Of a stretch of DNA of 64,000 nt, positions 29,397-38,773 are shown one piece after another. This stretch comes from Herbaspirillum sp. Sphag64. GTDB lineage: Bacteria > Pseudomonadota > Gammaproteobacteria > Burkholderiales > Burkholderiaceae_D. A model generated the notes under the pieces. The model was not told where the DNA came from. It ran no database searches and was given only the letters and a program-made list of their open reading frames with translations. Every line of letters starts with the position of its first letter. Position 1 is the stretch's first letter. The translations under genes and the position numbers were made by a program. The DNA lies in NCBI RefSeq assembly GCF_014192645.1, contig NZ_JACHYE010000007.1, forward strand, positions 150,952-214,951, read 5' to 3'.

Positions 29397-31007
29397 TTAG
29401 CGTGCAGGTGAGGTGATGGAGGCCAGAACAGGAGTGGCTGACGCCGTTTTGTCTGCGTCTTGTTCCCAGTGATAGTTACCGGTATGCAGGCTACTTGGGC
29501 CAAGGCGTGCGTACTTCACCATCAGAATCATTTCGACAACCAGCAAGAATGTGTAGAACAGCACGAAACCGATCAGGCTGAAATACAGGTTGGACACTTG
29601 TAAGGTCGAAGCCGACAGGTGGGTTGGCAGAATACCGGCAATCGTCCATGGTTGACGGCCGTATTCAGCAACGATCCAGCCCAGTTCAGCAGCGATCCAT
29701 GGCAGCGGGATGGCGATGACGGCCAGACGCAGCAACCAGCGTTGCGGTGCCAGTTGCTTGCGCACCAGGAAGTAGAACGAGGCCAGGAAGATGAACAGGA
29801 AGAACAAGCCCAGCGCGACCATGCCACGGAACGACCAGAACAGCGGTGCGACCTTCGGAATGGTGTCATTGACGGCCATGGTGATCTGTTCCGGTGTGGC
29901 ATCGATCACGTTCGGGGTGTACTTCTTGAGCAGCAAGCCATAGCCCAGATCAACTTTGATCTTGTCGAACTCGGCGCGGGTAGCAGGGGATTTGTCGCCC
30001 GACTTCAGTCGGGTCAGCACCTCATAAGCATGCATGCCGTTACGGATGCGAACTTCATTCTGCTTCTTCAGATCATGGATGCCCAACACTTGCGTATCGG
30101 TCGAGCGGGTCGCAATCAGACCCAGCACATACGGGATCTTGATCGCGTAATTAGTCTTTTCTGCCTTGTCATCTGGCAGACCAAACAGGGTGATGCCAGC
30201 CGGTGCCGGATGGGTATCCCATTCGGCTTCAATCGCTGCCAGCTTGACCTTGTTGACTTCGCCAGCGGTATAGCCGGATTCGTCACCCAGCACAATCACT
30301 GATAACGTGGCGGCCAGACCAAAACCTGCAGCAACCGCAAACGAACGCAGTGCGAACCCGGTATCACGTGCCTTGAGCAGGTAATAGGCGGAAATGCCGA
30401 GCACGAACATCGATGCCGTAACATAACCGGCTGCAACCGTATGCACGAACTTGACCTGCGCTACCGGATTAAAGATCACGTCAGCCATGCTGACCAGTTC
30501 CATGCGCATGGTTTCGTAATTGAACTCAGCGCCGACCGGATTGTTCATCCAGCCGTTGGCAATCAGAATCCACAGCGCCGACAGGCTCGAACCGAAGGCA
30601 ACCAGTACCGTCACGATAAAGTGTTGTACCTTGGTCAGACGATCCCAGCCAAAGAAGAACAGGCCGACGAAGGTCGATTCCAGGAAGAATGCTGCCATCC
30701 CTTCAATCGCCAGCGGCGCACCAAAGATGTCGCCGACATAGTGCGAATAGTAAGACCAGTTGGTGCCGAACTGGAATTCCATCGTGATACCGGTCGCAAC
30801 GCCCATGGCAAAGTTGATACCAAACAGCTTGCCCCAGAAACGGGTCATGTCTTTATAGACGGTAGCGCCCGTCATCACATAGACCGCCTCCATGATGACC
30901 AGAATCCAGGACAGGCCCAGCGTCAGCGGGACGAAAAGAAAGTGGTACAACGCCGTCACGGCAAATTGCATCCGTGACAGATTGACGACCTCATCAATGG
31001 GTAGCAT
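29397..31007 (-). CDS. cydA: Cytochrome bd ubiquinol oxidase subunit I
   Basis: Catalytic subunit of 536 residues that oxidises ubiquinol and reduces oxygen to water using haems b558, b595 and d. The conserved N-terminal SRMQFAVTALYHFLFVPLTLG contains the His ligand of the first helix, and the diagnostic GWIVAEYGRQPW is present near residue 445. The region between about 255 and 400 is long, fitting an extended Q-loop of the E. coli type. Its start overlaps the end of cydP by 14 bases, so translation is probably coupled. Confidence 0.97.
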   Translation of the reverse strand: MLPIDEVVNLSRMQFAVTALYHFLFVPLTLGLSWILVIMEAVYVMTGATVYKDMTRFWGKLFGINFAMGVATGITMEFQFGTNWSYYSHYVGDIFGAPLAIEGMAAFFLESTFVGLFFFGWDRLTKVQHFIVTVLVAFGSSLSALWILIANGWMNNPVGAEFNYETMRMELVSMADVIFNPVAQVKFVHTVAAGYVTASMFVLGISAYYLLKARDTGFALRSFAVAAGFGLAATLSVIVLGDESGYTAGEVNKVKLAAIEAEWDTHPAPAGITLFGLPDDKAEKTNYAIKIPYVLGLIATRSTDTQVLGIHDLKKQNEVRIRNGMHAYEVLTRLKSGDKSPATRAEFDKIKVDLGYGLLLKKYTPNVIDATPEQITMAVNDTIPKVAPLFWSFRGMVALGLFFLFIFLASFYFLVRKQLAPQRWLLRLAVIAIPLPWIAAELGWIVAEYGRQPWTIAGILPTHLSASTLQVSNLYFSLIGFVLFYTFLLVVEMILMVKYARLGPSSLHTGNYHWEQDADKTASATPVLASITSPAR

Positions 31008-31296
31008 GAGTAACCTCAGTAGTGGTGGGAGAGTAATCGGAAGCAGGCAAAACAGTGTTGCCGGTGCTGTTGGCAGCGGAGGCAGTGGTGCCAGAGAGCA
31101 GATGCTGCTCTACCAGCGACGTGGGCATACGCATGTGTTTGGCCTGTGGTTCAGAAAAAAACGCCTTTGCCAGCAGCATCAGGATCGAGACCTTCAGTAG
31201 CAGCAACAGGGTAATTTCTACTCCCAGCGGCAGTTGGGTCAGGCGCGGCAGGCGCGATAGCTTATGCGCGCGTGATAACCAGGATGGGGGCGTCAT
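30994..31296 (-). CDS. cydP: CydP-type small cytochrome oxidase subunit
   Basis: A 100-residue protein with one hydrophobic helix (about residues 25-45, PLGVEITLLLLLKVSILMLL) followed by AKAFFSEP, then a low-complexity Thr/Ser/Ala-rich tail. Position directly before cydA and the helix-AxxFFS pattern match the CydP proteins of proteobacterial bd oxidases. AAGGAGTCCATC precedes the ATG. The 14-base overlap with cydA supports a shared operon. The C-terminal tail is longer than I would expect. The exact role of CydP is little known. Confidence 0.75.
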   Translation of the reverse strand: MTPPSWLSRAHKLSRLPRLTQLPLGVEITLLLLLKVSILMLLAKAFFSEPQAKHMRMPTSLVEQHLLSGTTASAANSTGNTVLPASDYSPTTTEVTHATH

Positions 31297-31514
31297 GATG
31301 GACTCCTTGTGCAGTCAATGGCCATTTCCCCGCAATGGCGCAACAATCTGTGTCCGAGAGAGTTGGGGGTAGTTGATTGCATGGCGTGTTGTTCTTTTAA
31401 GGTTCAATAATGCGAATGAAGCGATGCACTGGCTTAGTGGCTCAGTTGCTCAATACCGATACCCGGTATATCTTCAAGTTGACGCTACTATGCGATCAGA
31501 ACCCGATCAGAACC

Positions 31515-31528
31515 TTGATACGGATCAA
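31515..31528. promoter_or_regulatory. FNR/ANR box of the cyd operon
   Basis: TTGAT-ACGG-ATCAA is a perfect match to the FNR/ANR consensus. Read leftward toward cydP, a -10-like CATAGT (complement of 31487-31492) lies at the spacing expected for a box centred at -41.5. That puts transcription start near 31480 and leaves a leader of about 180 bases. The box could also touch the divergent TPR gene. Confidence 0.8.
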
Positions 31529-31635
31529 AGAACGGTGAATTCCCTCCTGATTGGCAACTTTGTGCTGCCGGAGAATTAAGGCAGGGATATGGGGAAGGGG
31601 GAGAAGCCATGCTCAAGCCGTGTTAACATCCGCGC

Positions 31636-33336
31636 ATGAATGAAAAAGACGCACTGGCACACGCCTATTCCCTGTTCCAGCAAGGCAATTTCGCTGCTGC
31701 TTATGCCCATCTGCAGCCATGGGCGCAGTCGATCACGGCACCTCCCACTCTCTTGCACCTGGCTGGCGCGGCAGCCGCAGCGACCGGCGTGCATCCGGAC
31801 GCGGTACGCTGGCTGCGCCGCGCATCGGCGGCAATACCCGATGATCTGGCGATCAGCTACAAGCTGGCGCGGGTATTGGTCGATGCCGGGCAGCCGCAGG
31901 AGGCGCTGGCGCTTTACCTGCAATTGATCGCCGATGGCGTTAAACATGCCGACGTCTATACCGCCGCAGCGGTTCTGCTGCATGAGTCCGGGCGCGATGA
32001 AGAGGCATTGCAAACCTTGCAACATGCCCTGCAACTGGCACCCGATGCGGCCAATAACTGGTATCTGCTGAGTGTGTTGCAGGCCCGGCTGCGCCGCCTG
32101 CCAGACACCATCGACAGTGTGCAACATGCCATCGCGCTGGCACCTGACCAGATTCACTTTCATCGCGATCTGGCGCTGGCGCTGCATGCTCTGCACCGCA
32201 ATGCCGAGGCATTGCCGGTGATTGAACGTGCACGAGATATGCAGCCTGCCTCTGCGGTGCTGTGGACAGCCCATGCCGCGATCCTGAGTCGCCTGGGGCG
32301 CTATGAAGACGCCATCGCCAGCAGCGAGCACGCCCTGCAACTCGACCCGGCGCATGCCGACGCCAAAGTCAATCTGGCGCTGACTTTGCTGACACTGGGC
32401 CAGATGGAGCGTGCATGGCCTTTGTATGAAGCACGCTGGCAAGGTGCCTTGGCCGATCCGGCAAGGCATCAAGGCATGCCGCGCTGGAGCGGTAAAGAGC
32501 AAGTCCGCGACAAGCGTATCCTGCTGTGGGCTGAGCAAGGCTTCGGCGATACTATCCAGTTCAGTCGCTATGCACTGGCAGTCGCTGCTGTGGCGGGAGA
32601 AGTGGTGCTGGAAGTGCCAGCCGAGCTGGCGCAGCTGATGACCACATTGACGGGCGGTGCCGGTGTCGGTGAAGGGGGCAGTATCCTGATCGTTGAGCGT
32701 GGCGACACACTGCCGCCAGCAGACTATCAGTTACCGTTGATGAGCACTCCCCTCATTCTGACCACGCGGCTGGACAACATTCCTGCCCAGACCGCCTACC
32801 TGCAGGCTGATCCGATCAAGCAGGCGCACTGGCAGGCAGCGCTAGGAGCGCGTCAGCGGCCGCGTATCGGGATTGTCTGCGCCGGCAATGGCGGCAATCA
32901 ACGCGATGCCATGCGCTCCTTGCCACTGGCCGCATTTGCACCGCTGTTCACGCAAATTGATGCCGATTTTTATCTCTTGCAGCCCGCTCTGCGCCAGTCT
33001 GATTATGCTTATTTGCAGCAAGCAAAGGTACCAGCGTTGCACTGGCCCGGCCGGGAGTTACAAGCCTTTGATGATACGGCAGCCTTGATCGCCGAGCTCG
33101 ATCTGGTCATCAGCGTCGATACCGCCGTGGCACATCTGGCGGGCGCCATGGGCGTGCCGGTCTGGATTCTATTGTCGGAAATGGTCGATTGGCGTTGGTT
33201 CCTGCACCGCAATGACAGCCCCTGGTATCCCTCAGCCAGGCTATGGCGACAGCAACAAGCTGGTGACTGGGATGAACTTATTGCCCGTGTTAAGGCAGCC
33301 TTACCTGATGCCCTTAAGTCGGGAAGCGCAAGCTGA
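31636..33336 (+). CDS. TPR protein with C-terminal glycosyltransferase-like domain
   Basis: A cytoplasmic-looking protein of 566 residues. The first 270 residues are helical tetratricopeptide repeats (AYSLFQQGNFAAAYAHLQPW, then AVLLHESGRDEEALQTLQHA, AILSRLGRYEDAIASSEHAL). The C-terminal half starts ILLWAEQGFGDTIQFSRYA and ends VISVDTAVAHLAGAMGVPVW, which resembles heptosyltransferase/GT-B family 9. Such TPR-glycosyltransferases are common in Burkholderiales and may modify proteins or surface glycans. The acceptor is unknown. Its 3' end overlaps the opposing histidine kinase gene by 23 bases. Confidence 0.85.
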   Translation: MNEKDALAHAYSLFQQGNFAAAYAHLQPWAQSITAPPTLLHLAGAAAAATGVHPDAVRWLRRASAAIPDDLAISYKLARVLVDAGQPQEALALYLQLIADGVKHADVYTAAAVLLHESGRDEEALQTLQHALQLAPDAANNWYLLSVLQARLRRLPDTIDSVQHAIALAPDQIHFHRDLALALHALHRNAEALPVIERARDMQPASAVLWTAHAAILSRLGRYEDAIASSEHALQLDPAHADAKVNLALTLLTLGQMERAWPLYEARWQGALADPARHQGMPRWSGKEQVRDKRILLWAEQGFGDTIQFSRYALAVAAVAGEVVLEVPAELAQLMTTLTGGAGVGEGGSILIVERGDTLPPADYQLPLMSTPLILTTRLDNIPAQTAYLQADPIKQAHWQAALGARQRPRIGIVCAGNGGNQRDAMRSLPLAAFAPLFTQIDADFYLLQPALRQSDYAYLQQAKVPALHWPGRELQAFDDTAALIAELDLVISVDTAVAHLAGAMGVPVWILLSEMVDWRWFLHRNDSPWYPSARLWRQQQAGDWDELIARVKAALPDALKSGSAS

Positions 33337-34732
33337 AGCGGATGCAGCCGCTGGCGTCGCAACTGACGTCAGCGCTGCCGCCGTGCAAGGTCATGATGGC
33401 CTTGACGATGGCTAAACCCAATCCGTTCGACTCGGTGTATTCGCTGCGTGATTTGTCACCCCGATAGAAACGGTCGAACATCCTTTCCATCTGCTGCCGG
33501 TTCATTGGCGTGCCACGGTTTTCCACGGTAATGACAACATGGCGATTGGCATGGTTTTCCTCAGCCAGCGCCGCTTCAATGACGATGGTACTGTCGGCAT
33601 CGCCATAGCGCACCGCATTGACCACCAGATTGCTGACCGCACGCCGGAACATGACCAGATTGGCCTGACAGGCGGCGCTATCTGCCACCTGTACCTGAAA
33701 ACGCATATCCCGCTCCGCTGCCACACCCTCGAAGTAATCAGCGATACGCTGTAACTCCTCGCGCAGATCAATGGTGGATCGCTCGACCTTGAGCCCGGCA
33801 TGATCGGCCTGCGCCAGGAAGAGGATGTTGTCGATGATCCGTGACAGACGGGTCAGTTCTTCCAGATTCGACTCCAGTAACTGCTCATACTCTTCCACGC
33901 CACGGCGTTGGCCGAGCGTGACCTGGGTTTGTCCCATCAGGATATTGACCGGGGTACGGATCTCATGGGCCAGATCGGCCGAGAATTGCGACAGATGCTC
34001 ATAACCGTTTTCCAGCCGGTCCAGCATCGCATTCAAGGCACCGGCCAGTTGTCGCAGTTCGGCAGGTGCTTCTTCTTCGCGCAGGCGCGTGCTCAGATTG
34101 GTCGGCGTGATTTCAGCTGCTCGGCGGCTCATGCGCGTCAACGGCATCAAATCCCGGCGCAGCACCACAAAGCCCAGCGCGGCCGTCAGCAACACCGTCA
34201 GGGCCACTGCCGCCACTACGCGCCACAGGTAGGTACGCATCATGTGCGACTCTTGCGTCATCACATAAGCGGCGACGATCTCCACCGTATCCTTATGTTC
34301 ACCGACCTCGGCCAGTGCCGCAATCCAGCGCACCCGCACACCATCGGCACGTTGACCATCATGCAGATCAGCGATGCTTAATGCTGCACCGATCGCGCGT
34401 GGTGTCATCCGGGGCGGCTGCAACTGGTCGGGGTTCATGTTGATGAACGGCGCTTCGCCCTGACGACGGAAGATCCGTACATCCTGCTCGTTACCCATCA
34501 TGCTTTCGAACAGCGCCGGGCGCTGTTCCATCTGCTCGACGTTCACCAGATCATGCATCAGTTTGCGGAAGTGCTCGACCCGGCCAATGAGTGTGTAATC
34601 GGCACGCAACTCCAGCGCCTGCTGCGCCGAGTGGTACAGATACAGCCCCAGTCCGGTGACTACCAGACAGGCAATCAGCGAGAACAGGGCGCTGACGCGC
34701 GCGGCTAACGTCCAGTAACGCCAGGGTTTCAT
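33314..34732 (-). CDS. Heavy-metal/HprS-type sensor histidine kinase
   Basis: Inner-membrane sensor of 472 residues: TM1 about 10-33, a periplasmic domain of about 130 residues, TM2 about 170-191, then HAMP and kinase. The phospho-acceptor His256 lies in [13 protein letters not shown], and the ATP lid is [11 protein letters not shown]. It belongs to the CusS/HprS family. The location next to msrPQ suggests the HprS role (oxidant-sensing, controlling msrP) rather than copper. Its start overlaps the stop of the response regulator gene by 4 bases. HprS-type function is inferred from context. Confidence 0.85.
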   Translation of the reverse strand: MKPWRYWTLAARVSALFSLIACLVVTGLGLYLYHSAQQALELRADYTLIGRVEHFRKLMHDLVNVEQMEQRPALFESMMGNEQDVRIFRRQGEAPFINMNPDQLQPPRMTPRAIGAALSIADLHDGQRADGVRVRWIAALAEVGEHKDTVEIVAAYVMTQESHMMRTYLWRVVAAVALTVLLTAALGFVVLRRDLMPLTRMSRRAAEITPTNLSTRLREEEAPAELRQLAGALNAMLDRLENGYEHLSQFSADLAHEIRTPVNILMGQTQVTLGQRRGVEEYEQLLESNLEELTRLSRIIDNILFLAQADHAGLKVERSTIDLREELQRIADYFEGVAAERDMRFQVQVADSAACQANLVMFRRAVSNLVVNAVRYGDADSTIVIEAALAEENHANRHVVITVENRGTPMNRQQMERMFDRFYRGDKSRSEYTESNGLGLAIVKAIMTLHGGSADVSCDASGCIRFSLRFPT

Positions 34733-35400
34733 GGATTTTCCGAAAACATGTAGCCGATGCTGCGCACGGTATGGATCAGTTTTTTCTCGAACGGCGCATC
34801 AATCTTGGCGCGCAGGCGCTTGATGGCAACGTCCACTACATTGGTGTCGCTATCAAAGTTCATGTTCCACACCTGTGACGCAATTACCGAACGCGACAAA
34901 GCCTCGCCCCGCCGCTTGATCAGCAGATGCAAGAGCAGGAATTCCTTGTTGGTGAGCACGATATGGACGCCCTGACGGGTCACTTTGTGGCGGACATGGT
35001 CCAGTTGCAGATCAGCCACCTGATACACCTCGGCATCTCGCGTGACACCGCGCCTTAGCAGCGTGCGGATACGCAATACCAGTTCCGTGAAAGAGAAGGG
35101 CTTGACCAGATAATCGTCGGCCCCCAGTTCCAGTCCGCGAATCCGGTCATCCACCTGATCGCGAGCCGTCAGAAAGATCACCGGCAGATCGCGCTTGCTG
35201 CGTAGCGCACTCATCACCTGCCAGCCATCGGTGCCGGGCAACATCACATCCAGCACCACCAGGTCATATTGCTGCTCCATGGCCATGCGCAAGCCATCGG
35301 TGCCGTTACGCGCCAGATCGACCGCATAGCCGGATTCGCGCAAGCCTTTTTTAAGGTAGTCGCCGGTCTTCGGATCGTCTTCGATAACAAGGATAGCCAT
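34729..35400 (-). CDS. CusR/HprR-type response regulator
   Basis: OmpR-family regulator of 223 residues: receiver domain with phospho-accepting Asp51 ([13 protein letters not shown]) and C-terminal winged helix ([22 protein letters not shown]). The ATG at 35400 gives the normal MAILVIEDD start; the longer reading to 35433 is not needed. It is divergent from msrP and faces a palindrome that matches the CusR box, so it probably activates msrP and its own operon. The kinase follows in a 4-base overlap. Confidence 0.88.
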   Translation of the reverse strand: MAILVIEDDPKTGDYLKKGLRESGYAVDLARNGTDGLRMAMEQQYDLVVLDVMLPGTDGWQVMSALRSKRDLPVIFLTARDQVDDRIRGLELGADDYLVKPFSFTELVLRIRTLLRRGVTRDAEVYQVADLQLDHVRHKVTRQGVHIVLTNKEFLLLHLLIKRRGEALSRSVIASQVWNMNFDSDTNVVDVAIKRLRAKIDAPFEKKLIHTVRSIGYMFSENP

Positions 35401-35455
35401 GGTGGATGCCCGCAAATGTGTGCATTCTAGCAATCGTGGGCAGGGTCAGGGCATC

Positions 35456-35473
35456 GATGACAAATTTGTCATC
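35456..35473. promoter_or_regulatory. CusR/HprR-type box between the regulator and msrP
   Basis: The perfect 18-base palindrome GATGACAAATTTGTCATC contains ATGACAA-N2-TTGTCAT, the E. coli CusR box core. Toward msrP a -10-like CATAAT is at 35509-35514 with a poor -35, as expected of an activated promoter; the box would be centred near -56. Confidence 0.8.
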
Positions 35474-35587
35474 AAATTGCCATCGCGACGACATGGCAGA
35501 AAACCTATCATAATGGTCATCAATGTCATTGCTGCCGGATGATGCATGCAACATAAGACATTGCCACCTTTTTTTCAGGAACCTGCC

Positions 35588-36574
35588 ATGCTGATCCGTA
35601 TCCGCCCCGACCAGACCGACATACCGCTCGCCTCCGAGATTACGCCGCAAGACGTCTACGCCGCCCGCCGCCAGTTCATGGGTCAACTGGCGGCCGGTGC
35701 CGTTGCCGGTATTGGTGGCAGCCTGCTCAGCAGTGGCGCGCATGCTCAAACAGCAACAGGTACTGGCACCCATAAACTGGCTGCCACGCTCAACAGCGCC
35801 TATGCGGTCATGGATAAGCCAACCGCCTATCAGGATGCAACAAGTTATAACAATTACTACGAATTTGGTACCGACAAATCAGAGCCTGCACGTACGGCAG
35901 GTACCCTCAAGACCAATCCATGGACCGTCAGTATCGAAGGCGAGGTTAAAAAGCCATTCGTGCTGGATCTGGATGCACTGACCAAGCTGGCGCCGCTGGA
36001 AGAGCGTATTTACCGCCTGCGTTGCGTGGAAGGCTGGTCAATGGTGATCCCCTGGATTGGCTACTCGCTGTCCGCCCTGATCAAGAAGGCTGATCCTACC
36101 GGTGCTGCCAAATACGTCGAATTCGTGACACTTGCGGACAAGAAGCAGATGCCCGGCCTTGCTGACCCTATCCTCAACTGGCCCTATACCGAAGGTTTGC
36201 GACTCGATGAAGCCAATCATCCACTGGCGCTGTTGACGCTGGGCATGTACGGAGAAGTGTTGCCCAATCAGAACGGTGCGCCGGTGCGGGTGATCGTGCC
36301 CTGGAAATATGGCTTCAAGTCGGCCAAGTCCATCGTCAAAATCCGCTTCCTCAAAGAGCAGCCAAAGACAGCGTGGAATATCTACGCACCGCAGGAATAT
36401 GGCTTCTACTCCAACGTCAATCCGAATGTTGATCACCCACGCTGGTCACAGGCCACCGAGCGGCGTATCGGCGAAGATGGCTTCTTCGCCCGCAAGCGTA
36501 AAACGCTCATGTTCAACGGCTACAACGACGTCGCCGGGCTGTATGCCGGCATGGATTTGAAACGTTATTACTGA
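35588..36574 (+). CDS. msrP: Periplasmic methionine-sulfoxide reductase catalytic subunit MsrP
   Basis: Molybdenum enzyme that reduces methionine sulfoxide in periplasmic proteins using electrons from MsrQ. The 328-residue precursor has a Tat signal with RRQFMG at 27-32 and likely cleavage AHA-Q at 53. The Mo-binding Cys146 is in [12 protein letters not shown]. The ATG at 35588 follows AGGAACC. msrQ follows 17 bases later and an exported MsrA after that. A CusR/HprR box lies upstream. Confidence 0.96.
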   Translation: MLIRIRPDQTDIPLASEITPQDVYAARRQFMGQLAAGAVAGIGGSLLSSGAHAQTATGTGTHKLAATLNSAYAVMDKPTAYQDATSYNNYYEFGTDKSEPARTAGTLKTNPWTVSIEGEVKKPFVLDLDALTKLAPLEERIYRLRCVEGWSMVIPWIGYSLSALIKKADPTGAAKYVEFVTLADKKQMPGLADPILNWPYTEGLRLDEANHPLALLTLGMYGEVLPNQNGAPVRVIVPWKYGFKSAKSIVKIRFLKEQPKTAWNIYAPQEYGFYSNVNPNVDHPRWSQATERRIGEDGFFARKRKTLMFNGYNDVAGLYAGMDLKRYY

Positions 36575-36591
36575 ACCAAAGGAAAATCCGC

Positions 36592-37251
36592 ATGGCGTTC
36601 CTGAAAGACCTTTCCACCCGGCGCGTACAGCAACTGCGCAATGTGTTGTTTGTTCTGTGCCTGTTGCCGCTGGTGCGACTGGTGGTATTTACGTTTCTGG
36701 ATCGTCTGGGGGCCAACCCGATTGAATTCATCACCCGCAACACCGGTGACTGGGCCTTGTATTTTCTGGTAATGACACTGGCTGTGACGCCACTGCGACG
36801 CCTGACCAACTGGAACTGGCTGGTACGTCTGCGCCGTATGCTGGGTCTGTATGCGTTCTTCTATGTGTTCCTGCACTTCACGGTGTTTTTCTGGCTGGAT
36901 CACTTCTTTGACCTGCAGGAGATGTGGGCCGACATCGTCAAGCGTCCCTTCATCACGGTCGGCATGGCGACCTTTGTATTGCTGATGCCTTTAGCGGCAA
37001 CCAGTACCAACGCCATGGTCCGCCGGCTCGGCGGCAAGCGCTGGCAATGGCTGCATCGACTGACGTACGTCATCGTGCCGCTGGGCGTGCTGCATTTCTG
37101 GTGGGTCAAGGCCGGCAAGAATCTGCTGGCGCAACCGATCCTGTTTGCCAGTATCGTCGGCGTCCTGTTGCTCACACGTCTGCTGTCGCAAAAGAATCGT
37201 CAAAAGTTACGCCAGACCTTGTTCGGGCCGGCGACCAATCTCAAATCCTGA
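36592..37251 (+). CDS. msrQ: Haem-binding membrane subunit MsrQ
   Basis: A 219-residue inner-membrane protein of the YedZ/ferric-reductase-like family. It carries haem b and passes electrons from the quinone pool to MsrP. About six hydrophobic helices are visible, with haem-ligand His residues in FYVFLHFTVFFWLDH and WLHRLTYVIVPLGVLHF. It sits 17 bases behind msrP and 10 bases before msrA, so all three are one operon. Confidence 0.95.
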   Translation: MAFLKDLSTRRVQQLRNVLFVLCLLPLVRLVVFTFLDRLGANPIEFITRNTGDWALYFLVMTLAVTPLRRLTNWNWLVRLRRMLGLYAFFYVFLHFTVFFWLDHFFDLQEMWADIVKRPFITVGMATFVLLMPLAATSTNAMVRRLGGKRWQWLHRLTYVIVPLGVLHFWWVKAGKNLLAQPILFASIVGVLLLTRLLSQKNRQKLRQTLFGPATNLKS

Positions 37252-37261
37252 AGGAAGTCTT

Positions 37262-37978
37262 ATGTATGCCAAACAATTATCTCTTGCCAGCAATCGTTGG
37301 CAAGGACTAGCGCTGGCTTGCCTGCTGCTGTGTGGCAGTAACGTGCAAGCAGCAGAATCCGCCATCAAACTGCCACCGGCGGCCAGCCAATCCACAGCCG
37401 TGGCAACGGCCACGAGTGAGACAGTCGTCCTCGCAGGCGGTTGCTTCTGGGGTGTGCAAGCGGTGTTTCAGCATACGAATGGCGTCACGGAAGCGCTCTC
37501 CGGCTATGCAGGTGGGAAGCAGGACACGGCCGGTTATCAAATGGTCAGCAGCGGCATGACCGGGCATGCGGAATCGGTGCGGGTCACGTTTGATCCGCGC
37601 CAGGTGTCATTGGGCAAGATTTTGCAAATCTATTTTTCTGTTGCCCATGATCCGACTCAGCTCAACCGGCAAGGCCCCGATGTCGGCAGCCAGTATCGTT
37701 CAGCGATTTTTTATCAGACTGAACAGCAACGCAAGATTGCTGCTGACTATATTGCCCTGCTTGATGCGGCCAAGGTATTCCCGTCAAAGATTGTCACGCA
37801 GTTAACGCCTTTGCCAGCAACTGCTTTCTATGCGGCTGAAACCTATCATCAGGATTTTGCGACCTTGCATCCCCAGCAAGGCTACATTGCCCGTTTCGAC
37901 TTACCGAAGCTGGACAATCTCAAGCAACTGTTCCCGGCAGATTATCGGGCAGTACCGGTAACGGTCCTGCATCAATAG
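37262..37978 (+). CDS. msrA: Exported peptide-methionine (S)-S-oxide reductase MsrA
   Basis: A 238-residue enzyme that reduces the S-diastereomer of methionine sulfoxide. The catalytic Cys61 is in the classic GCFWGVQAVF. The first 30 residues form a signal peptide (WQGLALACLLLCGSNVQA, cleavage QA-AE), so this MsrA should act in the periplasm, unlike the common cytoplasmic form. AAGGAAGTC precedes the ATG. It is 10 bases after msrQ. Extra cysteines typical of a resolving system are few, so its periplasmic reductant is an open question. Confidence 0.93.
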   Translation: MYAKQLSLASNRWQGLALACLLLCGSNVQAAESAIKLPPAASQSTAVATATSETVVLAGGCFWGVQAVFQHTNGVTEALSGYAGGKQDTAGYQMVSSGMTGHAESVRVTFDPRQVSLGKILQIYFSVAHDPTQLNRQGPDVGSQYRSAIFYQTEQQRKIAADYIALLDAAKVFPSKIVTQLTPLPATAFYAAETYHQDFATLHPQQGYIARFDLPKLDNLKQLFPADYRAVPVTVLHQ

Positions 37979-37994
37979 CATTCATAATCGAGCC

Positions 37995-38699
37995 TCAGGC
38001 AGCGCCGTGGTTGCGGCGCTTGCCGAACCTGTTCAACACCAGCAGCAGCCCGATCAGCAGCAAAAAGCCGATCAACAAGCCACTGGCATTGAGCAGGACC
38101 TGTGGGTAACCCAGCTTGGCCACATTGATAAATGGATAAGGGTAAAAACCTGATCCCGCGCCACGCCACAACGTGATGCACAAATACCCGATCGGGTAGA
38201 CCAGCCACAGCCATAACTGCTGTGCACGCATCGTAAAGCGCGGCACAAACCGACACCAGTACAGCACCGACAGCACAGGCAAAACGCTGTGCAGCGTCTC
38301 ATTGAGCACGGCCTGCCAGCCGCTCGGATGCCACAACTGACGCAAGAGCAGGTTATAAGCCACCCCGACAAACATCAAATAAACCGTAACCGCGCTGGTT
38401 ACCTGCGGCTTGCGGAAAAACCGACTCAGCCACTGCTGTGCAGGTAGCGTCAGTGCGCTGTAGCAAATTGCACTCAGTAACGCGGTCAGATTGGTCAGAT
38501 AGCTCAGCAAGCGGCCAATGCCATCGATACTGGTATGGCCATGCGCCACCATACGGACGATATTCAGATTGGATTGCGCCAAGAAAGCGACCCAGCTCAC
38601 CAAGGCGATCAGTGCAGCGTTGAATAAGGCTGACGATGACAGTGCCCAGGGAGGCACTGTTTGCGTAGAAAAGGCGGTAGGGGAGGATGGTGGTGACAT
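37995..38699 (-). CDS. Pr6Pr family membrane protein
   Basis: A 234-residue protein with about six hydrophobic helices and the family block FYPYPFINVAKLGYPQVLLN. The Pr6Pr family resembles the FAR-17a/AIG1 hydrolases of animals, but bacterial function is unknown. It is convergent with msrA, only 16 bases away, and no partner gene is obvious. Confidence 0.8.
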   Translation of the reverse strand: MSPPSSPTAFSTQTVPPWALSSSALFNAALIALVSWVAFLAQSNLNIVRMVAHGHTSIDGIGRLLSYLTNLTALLSAICYSALTLPAQQWLSRFFRKPQVTSAVTVYLMFVGVAYNLLLRQLWHPSGWQAVLNETLHSVLPVLSVLYWCRFVPRFTMRAQQLWLWLVYPIGYLCITLWRGAGSGFYPYPFINVAKLGYPQVLLNASGLLIGFLLLIGLLLVLNRFGKRRNHGAA

Positions 38700-38773
38700 C
38701 GGCGTGACAACGTAAGAATGCGTGGAGTAACCATTTTACCTATGCTATCGCCCGGTTGCTGGCGCACACCTAA

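Noticed and set aside
31576..32538. 320-codon minus-strand frame over the TPR gene
   Set aside because: Mirror of a GC-rich coding region; the plus strand encodes recognisable TPRs.
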